From Nakazawaea peltata (lineage: Eukaryota > Ascomycota > Pichiomycetes > Alaninales > Pachysolenaceae), in the NCBI GenBank assembly GCA_001599355.1, contig BCGQ01000001.1, positions 2,297,135 to 2,361,134 of the forward strand: a stretch of DNA of 64,000 bases. Direction: 5' to 3'. The notes beneath the pieces are model-generated. The model saw nothing but the letters and a program-made list of their open reading frames with translations. It was not told where the DNA came from and did not search any database. Positions 1-10,599 of the stretch are shown here, piece by piece. Each line of letters opens with the position of its first letter. Position 1 is the stretch's first letter. The position numbers were made by a program, and so were the translations under genes.

Positions 1-1555
1 TTCTATTAATGAACCACAACCTATCAAAAATAGCACTAAGGGATCTCCGCTTTTGAAGTCACGTCCACAATCTCCAAACGGTGTACCGTCCCCTGTATTG
101 ACTGGTCTGCAAGGCCTGCCACCTTCTAGACAGTCATCTTTGAGAAAGCCAAAGACCGATGTGAAGAAACTGCATCCTGAGAGGGCCATTTCCCCGGCTG
201 GTTTGGATTCGAGTGGGCAACAACAACAACAACAACATTCCACTGTATCATCTGTTGGGTTATCCAGAACTCCTTCCTCGGTCTCTAAAAGTGGACTGGC
301 TTCTTCTCATTCTGTCCAACAGAGCAGATTCATCATGCTCGAGGATGGTTTACATGAACATCACTTGAAGAATGCAAAGAGACAAGAGAAATTAGGACAT
401 ATGATTAAAGATTTACTCGGAGCTAAGAAATTGAGAAATGAGCTGGTGAGTGCTGTTCCAAATATCCTCAGCTCCGTGATACCACCTATCAGTGAGGAAC
501 CTACTATTCATGAGACCCCTCAACTGCAAAAACCTCAAGCCAATGCTCCTCCAAGTCTTTTGACAGGGTTGGTGAACCAAGTGAAACGTGGAGAAATCAC
601 CCAATATACACCACCTACCCCTCTGCAACAGCTTGCTCAACAACAACAGATCTCACTGACATCAACAATCAAAGTGGATTCTCGTTCATTTGTCGAGAAA
701 TATGGTACTTGTCAAGAAGTGATTGGTCGTGGAGCTTTCGGTGTGGTCAGAATCTCTCATAAGAAGGATAAAACCAGCGAGGTCTTCTACGCAGTCAAGG
801 AATTCAAAAGACGTCCTCAAGAAAGTGATAAGAAATACTCTAGACGGTTGACCTCGGAGTTCTGTATCTCTTCATCATTACAACATCCGAATATTATCCA
901 CACTTTGGATCTTCTTCAAGATCTGAAGGGAGATTATTGTGAGGTTATGGAATTCTGTACAGGTGGTGATTTGTACTCTCTTATTATTACACTGGGTAAA
1001 TTGGAGTACGTTGAGGCTGATTGTTTCTTCAAACAGTTGATGCGTGGTGTCAATTATATGCATGAGATGGGTGTAGCTCATCGTGACTTGAAGCCAGAGA
1101 ACTTATTACTCACTCTGAATGGTACATTGAAGATCACCGATTTCGGTAATAGTGAGTTATTCCGTACACTGTGGGAGACTGACATTCATTTAAGTGGTGG
1201 CGTATGTGGATCTTCGCCATACATTGCCCCAGAAGAGTACACTCTGGAAGAATTTGACCCTCGTAAAGTGGATATTTGGTCATGTGGAGTGATCTACATG
1301 GCAATGAGAACCGGACGTCAATTATGGAAGTTGGCAACCCCAGAAGATGAGTTTTACTCGACTTATCTTGAGAAGAGAAAAGATGCTGAGGGTTACGAGC
1401 CGATCGAAAGTCTTAAGCGCGCAAGATGTAGAAACGTGATATATTCGATCTTAGATCCTGTTCCTTCTAGGAGAATTACATCTAAACAAATTTTAAATAG
1501 TGAGTGGTGTCGTGAGATTAAATTATGTCACGCTGGTGAAGGGAAGGTGAATTAA
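1..1555 (+). CDS. SAT4: Ser/Thr protein kinase, Sat4/Hal4 family (5' end outside window)
   Basis: Protein kinase of the fungal Hal4/Hal5 group, which in S. cerevisiae stabilises the Trk potassium transporters at the plasma membrane and affects salt tolerance. The reading frame is open from base 2, so the true start lies upstream of the window. A low-complexity Ser/Pro/Gln region with a CAA run near 220-236 precedes the kinase domain. The domain shows the glycine loop GRGAFGVV (about 727-750), AVKEF with the catalytic Lys (about 790), HRDLKPEN (about 1079-1102), the DFG Asp and PEEY. The segments [15 protein letters not shown] and [14 protein letters not shown] are typical of Sat4/Hal5. The CTG at 1169-1171 falls where Sat4 has Ala in AWE. 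Family assignment is firm; Sat4 versus a close paralogue is less so. Confidence 0.85.
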   Translation, partial: SINEPQPIKNSTKGSPLLKSRPQSPNGVPSPVLTGLQGLPPSRQSSLRKPKTDVKKLHPERAISPAGLDSSGQQQQQQHSTVSSVGLSRTPSSVSKSGLASSHSVQQSRFIMLEDGLHEHHLKNAKRQEKLGHMIKDLLGAKKLRNELVSAVPNILSSVIPPISEEPTIHETPQLQKPQANAPPSLLTGLVNQVKRGEITQYTPPTPLQQLAQQQQISLTSTIKVDSRSFVEKYGTCQEVIGRGAFGVVRISHKKDKTSEVFYAVKEFKRRPQESDKKYSRRLTSEFCISSSLQHPNIIHTLDLLQDLKGDYCEVMEFCTGGDLYSLIITLGKLEYVEADCFFKQLMRGVNYMHEMGVAHRDLKPENLLLTLNGTLKITDFGNSELFRTLWETDIHLSGGVCGSSPYIAPEEYTLEEFDPRKVDIWSCGVIYMAMRTGRQLWKLATPEDEFYSTYLEKRKDAEGYEPIESLKRARCRNVIYSILDPVPSRRITSKQILNSEWCREIKLCHAGEGKVN

Positions 1556-1949
1556 GGATATTAAGGATATTTAATTTATGGATAGCAGGTGTGTAGCAGG
1601 TGTGGTTTTCAGGGTATTAATTTATTTATAGTATGTGTACTATGTCATCCCCTCACTTCCACCGATCTCACCCTTTCCACCACCCCTTGCCCCGACCCCT
1701 TCACTACCCCTTTATTACCCCTTTACTAATTTATGAGTTATGACGAATATTGATTTGTAATATCCCTGTAGCAATGTACATTTCTAGTAATACAGGGGCG
1801 GTGCCAAGCCCCCCAAAACTGAGCATCATCATTTTCTGTAAAAACAGCGCTCACCCAGCGCTCAGCCTATTAGTAAAAGGAAAAACAATTTGTAAAGAGA
1901 TTGTTTTTATAAATTCAAACAGCGGTAATACCATTAGATCTATCTAAAC
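1556..1949. other. Intergenic region between SAT4 and RVS161
   Basis: About 390 bases hold the SAT4 3' flank, a C-rich pyrimidine stretch (about 1645-1730) and the RVS161 promoter. No RNA gene or convincing ORF was seen. Confidence 0.6.
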
Positions 1950-2843
1950 ATGTCTTGGGAAGGGTTCAAGAAGGCTGTCAACAGAACTGCGGGATCGGTA
2001 AGTGAGAGAGTGAGTCAATTGATGTAGAGTGATACTAACCGCCATAGGTTGTTGTTAAAAGCACCGACAAGGTACTTGACAGAGATTATGATGCCGAAGA
2101 GAGAAGATATAAGACGTAAGTTGAATCGACATTGACATAGAAGGGATGATACTAACAATGATAGTCTTGAATCGGCCGGTAACAAATTACAGAAAGCCAC
2201 AAAAGGTTACTTGGATTCCATTAGACAAGTGACCTCATCGCAGGTCAATATTGCGGAGATCGTTCACAATTTGTATGAAGACTCGAAGGGGACTTCTTCA
2301 TATGGTAATATTGGACAAGTCTATTTGCAACTGGTTCAAGAATTCGATCAAGAGACCGTCAAGCAACTTGATGGTCCTTTCAGAGAGACCGTTTTAGATC
2401 CAGTGACTAAATTCTGTCAATACTTTAATGAGATCAATGAGGCTGTCAAGAAGAGAGCTCATAAGAAACAAGATTATGAATTGGCCAAGTCTAAAGTTAG
2501 AAGACTTATTGATAAGCCAGCCAAGGATGCCTCTAAGCTTCCAAGACTGGAACGTGAATTACAACTTGCTAAAGATATTTATGATGATTTGAATACTCAA
2601 TTGAAGGAGGAGTTACCTCAATTGATTGGGTTGAGAGTACCATATTTCGACCCATCGTTCGAGCTGTTAGTTAAGATCCAATTGAAGTTTTGTACCGAAG
2701 GTTATACCCGGTTGGCACAGATACAGCAGCATTTGGATCAAACGTCTAGAGATGAGTATGCCAATGGGTTATTGGATGGAAAGATTGATGATTTGATTGG
2801 TCAAATGAACAGTTTGAATATTTGTGCTTTAGGTCATAAATAG
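1950..2843 (+). CDS. RVS161: BAR-domain protein Rvs161, three exons
   Basis: N-BAR protein that pairs with Rvs167 to bend membrane at endocytic sites; it also acts in cell fusion. Exons are 1950-1997, 2048-2115 and 2165-2843. Both introns (50 and 49 nt) begin GTAAG and carry TACTAAC just before the acceptor (2033-2039 and about 2149-2155). The spliced product is 264 aa against 265 in S. cerevisiae. It starts MSWEGFKKAVNR and is nearly collinear with the yeast protein, including VPYFDPSFE, FCTEGYTRLAQIQQ and DEYANGLL. The CTG at 2664-2666 gives FE-x-LVKIQ where the yeast residue is Ala. A single-ORF reading would wrongly begin at a Leu codon at 2211. Confidence 0.95.
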
Positions 2844-3263
2844 TAATGGATAACTAGTGGAGATGGATAGTAGACCGTAGACTGAGACTGAGACCGAGAC
2901 TGTAGAGCTAGATCTTAAACCGTAGACCACCCACCATAGACCGTTGAGTAGCTGGCTCAATGCTGACCCAGTGCCCCTACTGCGCTACTGCCCCTACTGC
3001 CCCTACTGCCCCTCTTCCTTTTTCCCTCGCATTCCCTCGCTTTCCCTTAGATTTTTCTCGCATTCCTCTTTTTCCCTCCATCTTTCCCTCCACCCTTCCT
3101 TCTGTTTTTCCTTCCGAAAATTTATTGCTAACGGCGCTTAATGAAGAATTATCACCTTAAACCCACACCTCACCACACCCACCCTCAACACCCATAGCAC
3201 CATTGGAATCAAAGGCAATCTCACATTGCCTCTCCATTGCCAGTCCCACCTCAACATTCCACC
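2844..3263. other. Intergenic, C/T-rich, SCP1 promoter
   Basis: About 420 bases of low-complexity sequence. A GAGACTGAGACC-type run (about 2880-2900) is followed by tandem CCCCTACTG units (about 2974-3012) and a long pyrimidine tract to about 3110. Overlapping short ORFs here are compositional and not believed. Confidence 0.5.
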
Positions 3264-6200
3264 ATGAAGAGGGTGCTAAAGCTCATTCACCAGATCCTCC
3301 ATGACAATGCTAACGCCAACTTCATTAGGAATTATTATAGTCGGTTGGCTCATCTGATCATTTGGAACCCGCGCCTCTTCATTATATGGCCAATTACAAT
3401 TGTCTTCATATTATCTTACCCCCTGCTCCATTCCATCTATACGTCTCCAAGGTTCAGGTTCCAGCCTTATTTATCTGATTTCAAGGGAGTCTCGGTGGAT
3501 CATCAGAATCTCTTACTATCAGATCCGGCTTTATTGGATGGTGTCAATTTACAAGTCAAGCAGATTTGGGTACAGCGATCTTTCCCAGATGACTTGGCTG
3601 ATCGCTCCTTTGGTTCTTCCAATGTATTGGACAAAGAATTTCTCCTAGAGGTGTTAGAATTACAGGATACATTGACGAACGGAATCTCAATGTCTTCGGA
3701 ATCTGCATTTATACATTCACCTTTACAATTATGGGATAATTCTAGAGACAAAATCATCAATGACTCGAAATTTTTCAAGACAGTGCATTCTTCAGCTTCA
3801 AAACAGTCTCCATTTGGCTTGACATTCTCTCATTCTACCATATTCTCAGGTATAGTCAAGGTGAATAGCTTATTGAAGTCGGCTGATAGTTTACTTATTA
3901 CGCTTGTTTATGATCCGGAGAGTGATGCTGGAGAAATTTGGGATAACAATTTGAGGTCACTTAATGGACCAGGCCATGATTTGGAGTCAGGTGAAAACAA
4001 TAGTTCGGAGTCGGCCCAGAATTCCACAGACCCTCCTAATTTTATCCTCTTCACGAATCAAGACACTCAAACCTTACAGAAATATCACATCAGTTTCTCT
4101 CCAATGCGTATTTCTGACACTCTACTCTTAATTGTGTCATACCTCGGATTATTTGTCTACTTTGTGATATCTCTTTCATGTATCAATGCGGTGAAATCTC
4201 GAGTTGGGCTTTTCGCTGCTTTTACTGTCGAAATCATTCTCTCAGTACTAGCGGCCATCTCCCTTTCGTCATATATCTTTCAAGATTTGGACTTCTTCTA
4301 TGTTCCATTGATGGTGTTGCCTTTTGTCGTCATTGTAGTAGGAATGGACAATATGCTTGGGTTAGTGAACACTGTGACGATGCTTCCTGATGAGTATCCA
4401 CTCGGACGTAAACTTTCAGACGCATTGACTACTAGGGGATTACTCTCTACATCGATTATTATGGTGGATATCTGTATCTTAATGGTGGTGATGCCATTCA
4501 TCTCACTGTCGGCATTCCAATTCTGTGTTTTCACCTCGATTTCTCTTGTGATTGATCATTTTCTTCATTTGACATACTTTGTGCTGGTTCTCAGTGTCGA
4601 TGTTCGTAGATTAGAATTAGAAGATTTGATCAGAAGGGAGCCACTGAAGGAGTTGTTGAATGATCAACTTCCTACTAGATACGGTGATAGTACCAGAAGA
4701 ATGGCTCCATGGACTAAAATAATGTCCAAATTCTTAGGTGGATCTCTGCCTCAAATGTTACCATCTCATAATCCATTATATGGATCTCAAAGATTATCAT
4801 TGAGGAGCAGAATTGGTCTGAAATTGGTGAGGATTAAAGTCGTTCCTTTCACCACCTCGGTAGTGGGGTCTATATTCCTTGTACTATTCCTCATATTTAC
4901 GAACTTGAGATGGATGAATTCTATTAAACCTGGAGGACACAGTTTGGCTCCTCATCATGCTCAACATGAGACATTGCTCAACCAAACAACCTTGGTATCT
5001 GACAATTACCATTTGACATTATCTGGTGATGGGTCACCATTCTTCCTTGGACAGAAATTGTCATCTGTCGAGTTGTCTCATATAACTGGTAAACATAATT
5101 TGACTATCCTTGTCGATGATACACAATTCCTTGTTCATAAGTCGGCATTTTTGGCCGGCAGTGAGTCTCAAAAAGACATTATCACCTCATCATCAACTAC
5201 CTACAAGTTTGATGTACATTATTTATTGGAATTTTTATCAAGTTTAGTCTTTGTGACCTCGATTCTCGGCTTGATCTTAAAGAAACTCATCAAGCAGGAA
5301 GATTATATTGAACTTCGGGAAAGAGACTCGTCCAATTCAAACTCTGTCTCATTTGATTTGAAATCAAAATTCACCTGTAAAGATTTGGTGAACGGTCATT
5401 ATTTGGATATTATCAAAGTGACTACTTCGGCCAATCCATTTGTGGTTTCTGTCGGAATGGACCATAAGATCTTTGTGTGGTCTCCAATATCAGATCCAAT
5501 TCCGTTACCTACTGAACTTCCTCTTCCCAGACAACTTTGGCATGTAACTAACGTGGTGATGTCCGACCCAGGTAACCTTATAGCCGTATTCAGCAAGTCT
5601 GGAACTATAAAATGTTGGTCACGTTTGACTATGTCATGGTGTTGGACAGTTCATATCGATGGGTTACGTGGTGGTAGTCAATTTTTAGAGCTGTTCTTCA
5701 GGAAACGTACGGCCACAATGTCGACAAAAAGAAAAGGTGTTCGGTCTAGATTCGGTCCAAGACCTTCTGAAGGTGTAGCACTTTCACGTACAATGTCCGT
5801 TGATTCGACTTTCAATCATAGTAACGACATTAAACTGTTACAAGAGAATCAAGATTATGACTTCATTATTGTCTTGAAGAGTGGTAAAATGTACACGATT
5901 CGTACTGAAGATGGGACAAAGACTGAACAAGAGATATCCCCTGTTCCTCTTATCGCAGCTAATCAAGTCATATCTCCAAGGGTTAATGATCGTTTGGTTT
6001 GTAATACCGAGACAGGAAAGCTTGTGATTGCAACAGCCATTAATAATAACTGGAAAGTGAGAAGTATCGATGTGAGGGAGGGATATAATTCAGGTCAAAG
6101 TCTTATGACACCCAAACTGATCTCTCGGACATCGAGTCTCAACAACAATTCTGTTCATCATCTACAGAAATTCCGCAGTGAGAATCGAGACAGCGATCTC

Positions 6201-7076
6201 TTTGTAGGCACGGAGATTGCAGTTGTCTCATTTGTTGGTATGATCGTAAGAACAAGAGGATTGATTGCCGAGTTGATCGATGTACAAACAGGAACCTTAG
6301 TCAAACGTTTCAATATTGGACAATTCAAGCCTGGAACCTTCAAAGTATTTCACTCGACTCCGGTGCATTGTCGTTTCTGTGGTTCAGCATCGGTCTCTTC
6401 ATTCTCAATTTGTTATACAGAACTTGATACGAATACGTTGATTCTCCAGACCTTCTCGATTGATAACAGAGCGAAGAACAATATCTGTTTACGTGTAGAG
6501 AGAGATTCCAGAGAGACCCGTTGTCTTGGTTTTGATAGTGTGACTGAACATCAACATTGGGTTGAAAATGTCGAAGGATGGTGTGTTACAGACTTGAATA
6601 TGATTTTAGGAATACACAAGAAGGACCCTGAATCCTTACAGTCTAATTCTTCTGCTTACAGTTCTTCTTTCTCCAAATCCGATAACCTTTTCACATCAAG
6701 AAATAGACGATTCAAAACTAGTGCGACATCTTCAGTTAAGAGTGATGATGCCGAACAATATCATATCGACAAGATTTGGGAGGGATTCTCCTTGAATGCA
6801 AATGGAAAAATAACATATCACGAGATACCTAATACGTCTAATGACGGGTTGCTTGTGAAAAGAATTGGGCCGGTAGCCAAGTTTGGACATAAATCGATCT
6901 TGGTGAGTTTCGGAAATATTCTCAAGGTGTTGTATACGGGAAGTGGTAATTTATTTGATCTGGAAGTTGATACAGACAACGGAGGGGGTGTTAGTAGATT
7001 AGGATTTATAAGTAGAAGGAAGAGGATGAATATAGTTAGTTATCAAATGACACATTCTACGGATTTTGGGTCATGA
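3264..7076 (+). CDS. SCP1: SCAP-like sterol sensor (SREBP cleavage-activating protein homologue)
   Basis: ER membrane escort and sterol sensor that holds SREBP-type factors and releases them to the Golgi when sterol falls. The start is the ATG at 3264, in a good ACC context, giving 1270 aa; the frame runs upstream only through a TTG. One membrane helix lies at about residues 28-56. A sterol-sensing domain of clustered helices spans about 282-447 and includes FFYVPLMVLPFVVIVVGMDN. It ends in LSVDVRRLELEDL. LELEDL at 450-455 matches the COPII-sorting MELADL of animal SCAP (447-452). Further helices lie near 530 and 660, followed by a degenerate WD40 half (about 700-1270). S. cerevisiae has no SCAP. 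Convergent with ARO8, with 61 bases between stops. Confidence 0.85.
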   Translation: MKRVLKLIHQILHDNANANFIRNYYSRLAHLIIWNPRLFIIWPITIVFILSYPLLHSIYTSPRFRFQPYLSDFKGVSVDHQNLLLSDPALLDGVNLQVKQIWVQRSFPDDLADRSFGSSNVLDKEFLLEVLELQDTLTNGISMSSESAFIHSPLQLWDNSRDKIINDSKFFKTVHSSASKQSPFGLTFSHSTIFSGIVKVNSLLKSADSLLITLVYDPESDAGEIWDNNLRSLNGPGHDLESGENNSSESAQNSTDPPNFILFTNQDTQTLQKYHISFSPMRISDTLLLIVSYLGLFVYFVISLSCINAVKSRVGLFAAFTVEIILSVLAAISLSSYIFQDLDFFYVPLMVLPFVVIVVGMDNMLGLVNTVTMLPDEYPLGRKLSDALTTRGLLSTSIIMVDICILMVVMPFISLSAFQFCVFTSISLVIDHFLHLTYFVLVLSVDVRRLELEDLIRREPLKELLNDQLPTRYGDSTRRMAPWTKIMSKFLGGSLPQMLPSHNPLYGSQRLSLRSRIGLKLVRIKVVPFTTSVVGSIFLVLFLIFTNLRWMNSIKPGGHSLAPHHAQHETLLNQTTLVSDNYHLTLSGDGSPFFLGQKLSSVELSHITGKHNLTILVDDTQFLVHKSAFLAGSESQKDIITSSSTTYKFDVHYLLEFLSSLVFVTSILGLILKKLIKQEDYIELRERDSSNSNSVSFDLKSKFTCKDLVNGHYLDIIKVTTSANPFVVSVGMDHKIFVWSPISDPIPLPTELPLPRQLWHVTNVVMSDPGNLIAVFSKSGTIKCWSRLTMSWCWTVHIDGLRGGSQFLELFFRKRTATMSTKRKGVRSRFGPRPSEGVALSRTMSVDSTFNHSNDIKLLQENQDYDFIIVLKSGKMYTIRTEDGTKTEQEISPVPLIAANQVISPRVNDRLVCNTETGKLVIATAINNNWKVRSIDVREGYNSGQSLMTPKLISRTSSLNNNSVHHLQKFRSENRDSDLFVGTEIAVVSFVGMIVRTRGLIAELIDVQTGTLVKRFNIGQFKPGTFKVFHSTPVHCRFCGSASVSSFSICYTELDTNTLILQTFSIDNRAKNNICLRVERDSRETRCLGFDSVTEHQHWVENVEGWCVTDLNMILGIHKKDPESLQSNSSAYSSSFSKSDNLFTSRNRRFKTSATSSVKSDDAEQYHIDKIWEGFSLNANGKITYHEIPNTSNDGLLVKRIGPVAKFGHKSILVSFGNILKVLYTGSGNLFDLEVDTDNGGGVSRLGFISRRKRMNIVSYQMTHSTDFGS

Positions 7077-7137
7077 ACGAATAAAGAAGTGGTTAATAAA
7101 TGAATATTATACGTGGTGTAGTCTAGTGGTCTGGAGT

Positions 7138-8565
7138 CTAGTTAATCTCCTCAAATAATCTAGTAATACATTTACCAAATCTATCAGCTGCCTCCTTCAA
7201 CATCTCATTATCTTCAGCTGCTGCAACGGTTAATCTAACAAAGTTGACACGATCTGGTCCCATACTCTTATCAGATTGCATATTAGTTCCAATAACGAAA
7301 GTAACACCTTCTTCAATAGAGATGGTATGGAGCTTCTGCATGTACTCAACATGTTTGGATTCCTTGCCTGGACCGAAATTGATGATAACAGTGGTGAACA
7401 TACCAGCCATTGGGTCGATGACAGTGATTTGCTTCTTTTTATAACATTCGGAGCTCATCAAACTGGTTAACAAGACATCACGTCTTTCAATGTACACTTT
7501 TCTGACACCCATCATCCACTCGATCCAACCGTCAAAACCACCAAGATGTTGGATGGTGTTGTTGACCAACACTTGAGAAACACCAGAAGGAGTTCCACTG
7601 GCAATAGCAGAATAGGTGTCGATATACTTGATGAACTCTTTGTGAGCAACGATGAAACCGAGTCTTAAACCTGGAGCGAACACCTTGGAGAAGGTCTCGA
7701 TTCTCATAACTCTACCCTTGGTGTCAATGGTCAAGTATGAAGGAGACAATGTCTTGATGTACTCTTCTTTGGAGATATCAGGAATACCGTCCTTGGTTTC
7801 TTGGTATGGAGGCAATGAAATGTATCCATATGGATCATCTTCAATGATGATAAGATCATGTTTGTCACAGAGATCGTAGATCTTCTTTCTGGTCTCCAAA
7901 CTTTGAGAGACACCGGCTGGGTTTTGACCAGTTGGAATCATATAAATACATTTAGGTTTCTTTTTATCTGGGTGGATAGAGTCCCAGTTTTCTAACACGT
8001 TGGCCAAACGATCGTAATCGACACCTTCAGTTTGCATATCGAGTTCCATTCCGACAACTACACCACCTACAGATCTGACATGACCCAAGAATGGAGTGTA
8101 AGTGAACTCTTCAACCAAAACGGTATCCCCTTTGTTCATAAGAGTTTCGATGGCCTTATTCAAACCACTACCAGCTCCATTGGTAAGAGTGACACCCCAA
8201 TTCTCGAAAGCAGGTGGATGAACCTTGGAAATGAACTCGGTGATGAATCCTAATATTGACTGATGACCACCAGTCCAATAGTAATTCAAGGCCTTCTTCA
8301 ACTCAAGTTGTTTTGGGTCGTCGATGAGTCTTTCGATAACATATGAAGTTTCGGATTTTTCAAAAGGTTTTGGCTTGACAGCAACTTCAAAAGAGTGAAT
8401 TGGGAATACTCCATAGTTTGGATCACCATAACTGATCTTAATCGGATCTGGATGCAGCTTGACTTTGCTTAAAAGATCCTTATCAATAGTGAACTCGGAG
8501 CCTGATCTGGCAAGAGCTCTGTCTGAGACGTAGGTTTTTGGAGAAAATGAGACTGATTCTGGCAT
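7138..8565 (-). CDS. ARO8: Aromatic amino acid aminotransferase I
   Basis: PLP-dependent fold-type I transaminase. It makes phenylalanine and tyrosine from their keto acids, starts their catabolism (Ehrlich pathway), and acts on 2-aminoadipate in related enzymes. 475 aa, slightly shorter than yeast Aro8 (500). The predicted PLP lysine is K294 in ETFSKVFAPGLRLG. PTGQNPAG (211-218) and EDDPYGY (242-248) are the usual PLP-contact motifs. The C-terminal half contains VNFVRLTVAAAED. The start ATG (8563-8565) is unambiguous. Two GATAAG sites about 100 bases upstream suggest nitrogen control. Aro9 is the alternative paralogue; overall length and motifs fit Aro8 better. Confidence 0.9.
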   Translation of the reverse strand: MPESVSFSPKTYVSDRALARSGSEFTIDKDLLSKVKLHPDPIKISYGDPNYGVFPIHSFEVAVKPKPFEKSETSYVIERLIDDPKQLELKKALNYYWTGGHQSILGFITEFISKVHPPAFENWGVTLTNGAGSGLNKAIETLMNKGDTVLVEEFTYTPFLGHVRSVGGVVVGMELDMQTEGVDYDRLANVLENWDSIHPDKKKPKCIYMIPTGQNPAGVSQSLETRKKIYDLCDKHDLIIIEDDPYGYISLPPYQETKDGIPDISKEEYIKTLSPSYLTIDTKGRVMRIETFSKVFAPGLRLGFIVAHKEFIKYIDTYSAIASGTPSGVSQVLVNNTIQHLGGFDGWIEWMMGVRKVYIERRDVLLTSLMSSECYKKKQITVIDPMAGMFTTVIINFGPGKESKHVEYMQKLHTISIEEGVTFVIGTNMQSDKSMGPDRVNFVRLTVAAAEDNEMLKEAADRFGKCITRLFEEIN

Positions 8566-9331
8566 TTTTAGGTTTTGGTTCTTGGAAAATTCAAGATTGC
8601 CCCGCTTACATGTGGTTCTTATATAATAAATTGAAATTTTTCACTCCGATGGGCTTTGTCTGCTTATCAGCTTATCTGTAAGGAAGAATGTTGTTTTCGT
8701 TCCGAGCGCGCTTAACGCGGCTATAACGGGGACGGGGACTGGTTAAGATGGAGTAAGTTTGGGGTCGGATTATTCGGATGATCTGAATGTGGGAGACAAT
8801 CATGCCGTGTAAGAGGGTGCTTGAATTGGGATTAGAAGATAATTGGTCATCGATAGGTCTTTGAAGTTGTGTATCTATCGGCTAAGATAGTCAATCGGCA
8901 AAGATACTTGTAAGGGTAATTAGAAAGGTAGTGTGTGGGTTAAAGAAAAACTGGATTAGGAAATTTAGCCAGGAAGGTATTATGGGGGGAGTATTTTATG
9001 AATTAAGATCTGAGAAGATATCAATTGGATGGAGTTCATCTTAATTCATTCCGTTCTCTGGGCCCTGGTCATGTGAGTATGATGAGCATTATAAACTTCA
9101 TTAGCACTCTAAGTCCCTGCCTCTGTTCCTGCTCTGTTCCTGCTCTGTGTCAACTTTGCGTGCCCTGCCCGCTCCTCTCTATGCCCTATTTTTCTCCTTC
9201 AATGCTCTATTTCTGCCCTTCCCAATTCAGCCATTTCCTGCCCCCTCAATCAAAAAATCATAACTAAAATCTCTAAACTTAATAAATTCACACCTTCACA
9301 CTACTACTATCACTCTCGAATCCATCCAACC
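8566..9331. other. Divergent intergenic region ARO8 / SNF6-like
   Basis: About 770 bases serving both divergent genes. It holds the GATAAG pair near ARO8 and, nearer the + strand gene, an 11-base tandem run CTCTGTTCCTG (about 9121-9153) followed by CTCTGTG. No RNA gene seen. Confidence 0.5.
8663..8676 (-). promoter_or_regulatory. Paired GATAAG sites upstream of ARO8
   Basis: Two CTTATC hexamers on the + strand (8663-8668 and 8671-8676) read as GATAAG toward ARO8, 8 bases apart and about 100 bases from its ATG. GATAAG is the core site for Gln3/Gat1-type activators. Function is inferred from motif and the nitrogen role of the gene. Confidence 0.5.
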
Positions 9332-10534
9332 ATGGCCCCTCCCGCTGGATATCGTAAAAGAAGACAAAGGTCCACTCATCAGGCCCAACCATACAACGTC
9401 CATCATTCCCATCATGGAATGCAAAGACTGCAACCAGTCCGCCAATTACACCAACTTCGAGAGGACGTTCACGATGAAATGGATATAATCAGTGTCAAGC
9501 AGGAAGCTAGTAAGAAGTACACTTTGAATCATAACCTTTTAGAGAACATCACAAGCAAATATATATCATTGGAGGGAGTGATTCCTCCAGATTCATTCCC
9601 AGGAGCTGTCATTCAGGGCATCAAGTACTCTGAACCACCAAGAAACACAGAAGATACAAGTAATAAAGAGCTTATTGAAAGAGAAGAGTTGATATTAAAG
9701 AGTAAATTGTTCAATTTATTCCCAAATGACATCACATTTGGAGATTTGAAGTTGATGAAGTTGAAACTCCGGATGTTAGAAGAAGAAATTGAGCCTTTGG
9801 AAGCCGAGAAGGATTTACCATACGGTTTTGGTGAAGAGTTTAACTACCAACAGCTGAAAACTGAGGAAATGGCCAAAAGTTTCGGAGAATTGGGGTCTAC
9901 TGATTCCTACAAGAAACTCGAGACCCTTGTGGATACCATCATATCCAAGGATTATGGAGGAGAGAAGTTCCCTAAGAAGAAAATCATTGAAGCCGATCGT
10001 TTCTCAGTCTTTTCACAACCAAATCTCATGAAGAATAAGATCACAAGAGCTGCTGTTGAAGAGGAACGTAAGAAAGTGCAACCTCCTATACTGCAACCAT
10101 CTCAACCAGCTCCAGCTCCTCAACCATCTCTTCTGCCTCCAACACCTCACTCCAATGATAATATCTCCAGACCTTTGGATTTGCTGCCCACTGGACCTCC
10201 TTCTCAACCACAAGAGTTCGGTCCGGATCCTAACTTTGACATTTATCCACAACATCCACCGGCTCCTATAACGGCTCTGGCTGGGGACAATGACGATCAG
10301 CCAATTGCACCTCTGCCTGAGATGACTGCTCCAGAACCACAAACCCAAGCTCCTCCACCACCACCATCTCAATTCCCATCAGGTGATTTAGACAATTTCG
10401 CAATGTTCCCTGGAAATGACAAGGACTTATTTGGAGACCATGCAGAGGATGATATGTTGATGGACGATTCCGCATTCAATGGGTTGCAATCCACTTTAGA
10501 TGACCAGATATTCTTCGACCATAGTTTGGAGTAA
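9332..10534 (+). CDS. Putative SWI/SNF subunit, Snf6-like
   Basis: 400-aa protein with no catalytic domain. A basic N-terminus (YRKRRQRSTH) is followed by HDEMDIIS, close to the HDESDTIS of yeast Snf6. Next comes a helical central region (about 60-240, LNHNLLENITSKYISLEG and charged Leu/Glu helices). A Pro/Gln-rich linker (about 250-355) leads to an acidic, aromatic C-terminus (MFPGNDKDLFGDHAEDDM). This order of basic head, DxxDxIS motif and acidic DLFGD-type tail resembles Snf6, a small SWI/SNF chromatin remodeller subunit that acts in the nucleus. Similarity is weak, so another nuclear coactivator subunit is possible. Convergent with GPI13. Confidence 0.45.
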   Translation: MAPPAGYRKRRQRSTHQAQPYNVHHSHHGMQRLQPVRQLHQLREDVHDEMDIISVKQEASKKYTLNHNLLENITSKYISLEGVIPPDSFPGAVIQGIKYSEPPRNTEDTSNKELIEREELILKSKLFNLFPNDITFGDLKLMKLKLRMLEEEIEPLEAEKDLPYGFGEEFNYQQLKTEEMAKSFGELGSTDSYKKLETLVDTIISKDYGGEKFPKKKIIEADRFSVFSQPNLMKNKITRAAVEEERKKVQPPILQPSQPAPAPQPSLLPPTPHSNDNISRPLDLLPTGPPSQPQEFGPDPNFDIYPQHPPAPITALAGDNDDQPIAPLPEMTAPEPQTQAPPPPPSQFPSGDLDNFAMFPGNDKDLFGDHAEDDMLMDDSAFNGLQSTLDDQIFFDHSLE

Positions 10535-10599
10535 CCCAACCAGCTTCTCCTACTTATGCTACTTATAACTTAAATGTATTATTATCTATTATATTTGTT

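Noticed and set aside
2944-3160. Two overlapping short ORFs in a C/T-rich stretch
   Set aside because: Low-complexity translation (YCPYCPYCPSS, TAPTAPTA) arising from tandem CCCCTACTG; not coding.
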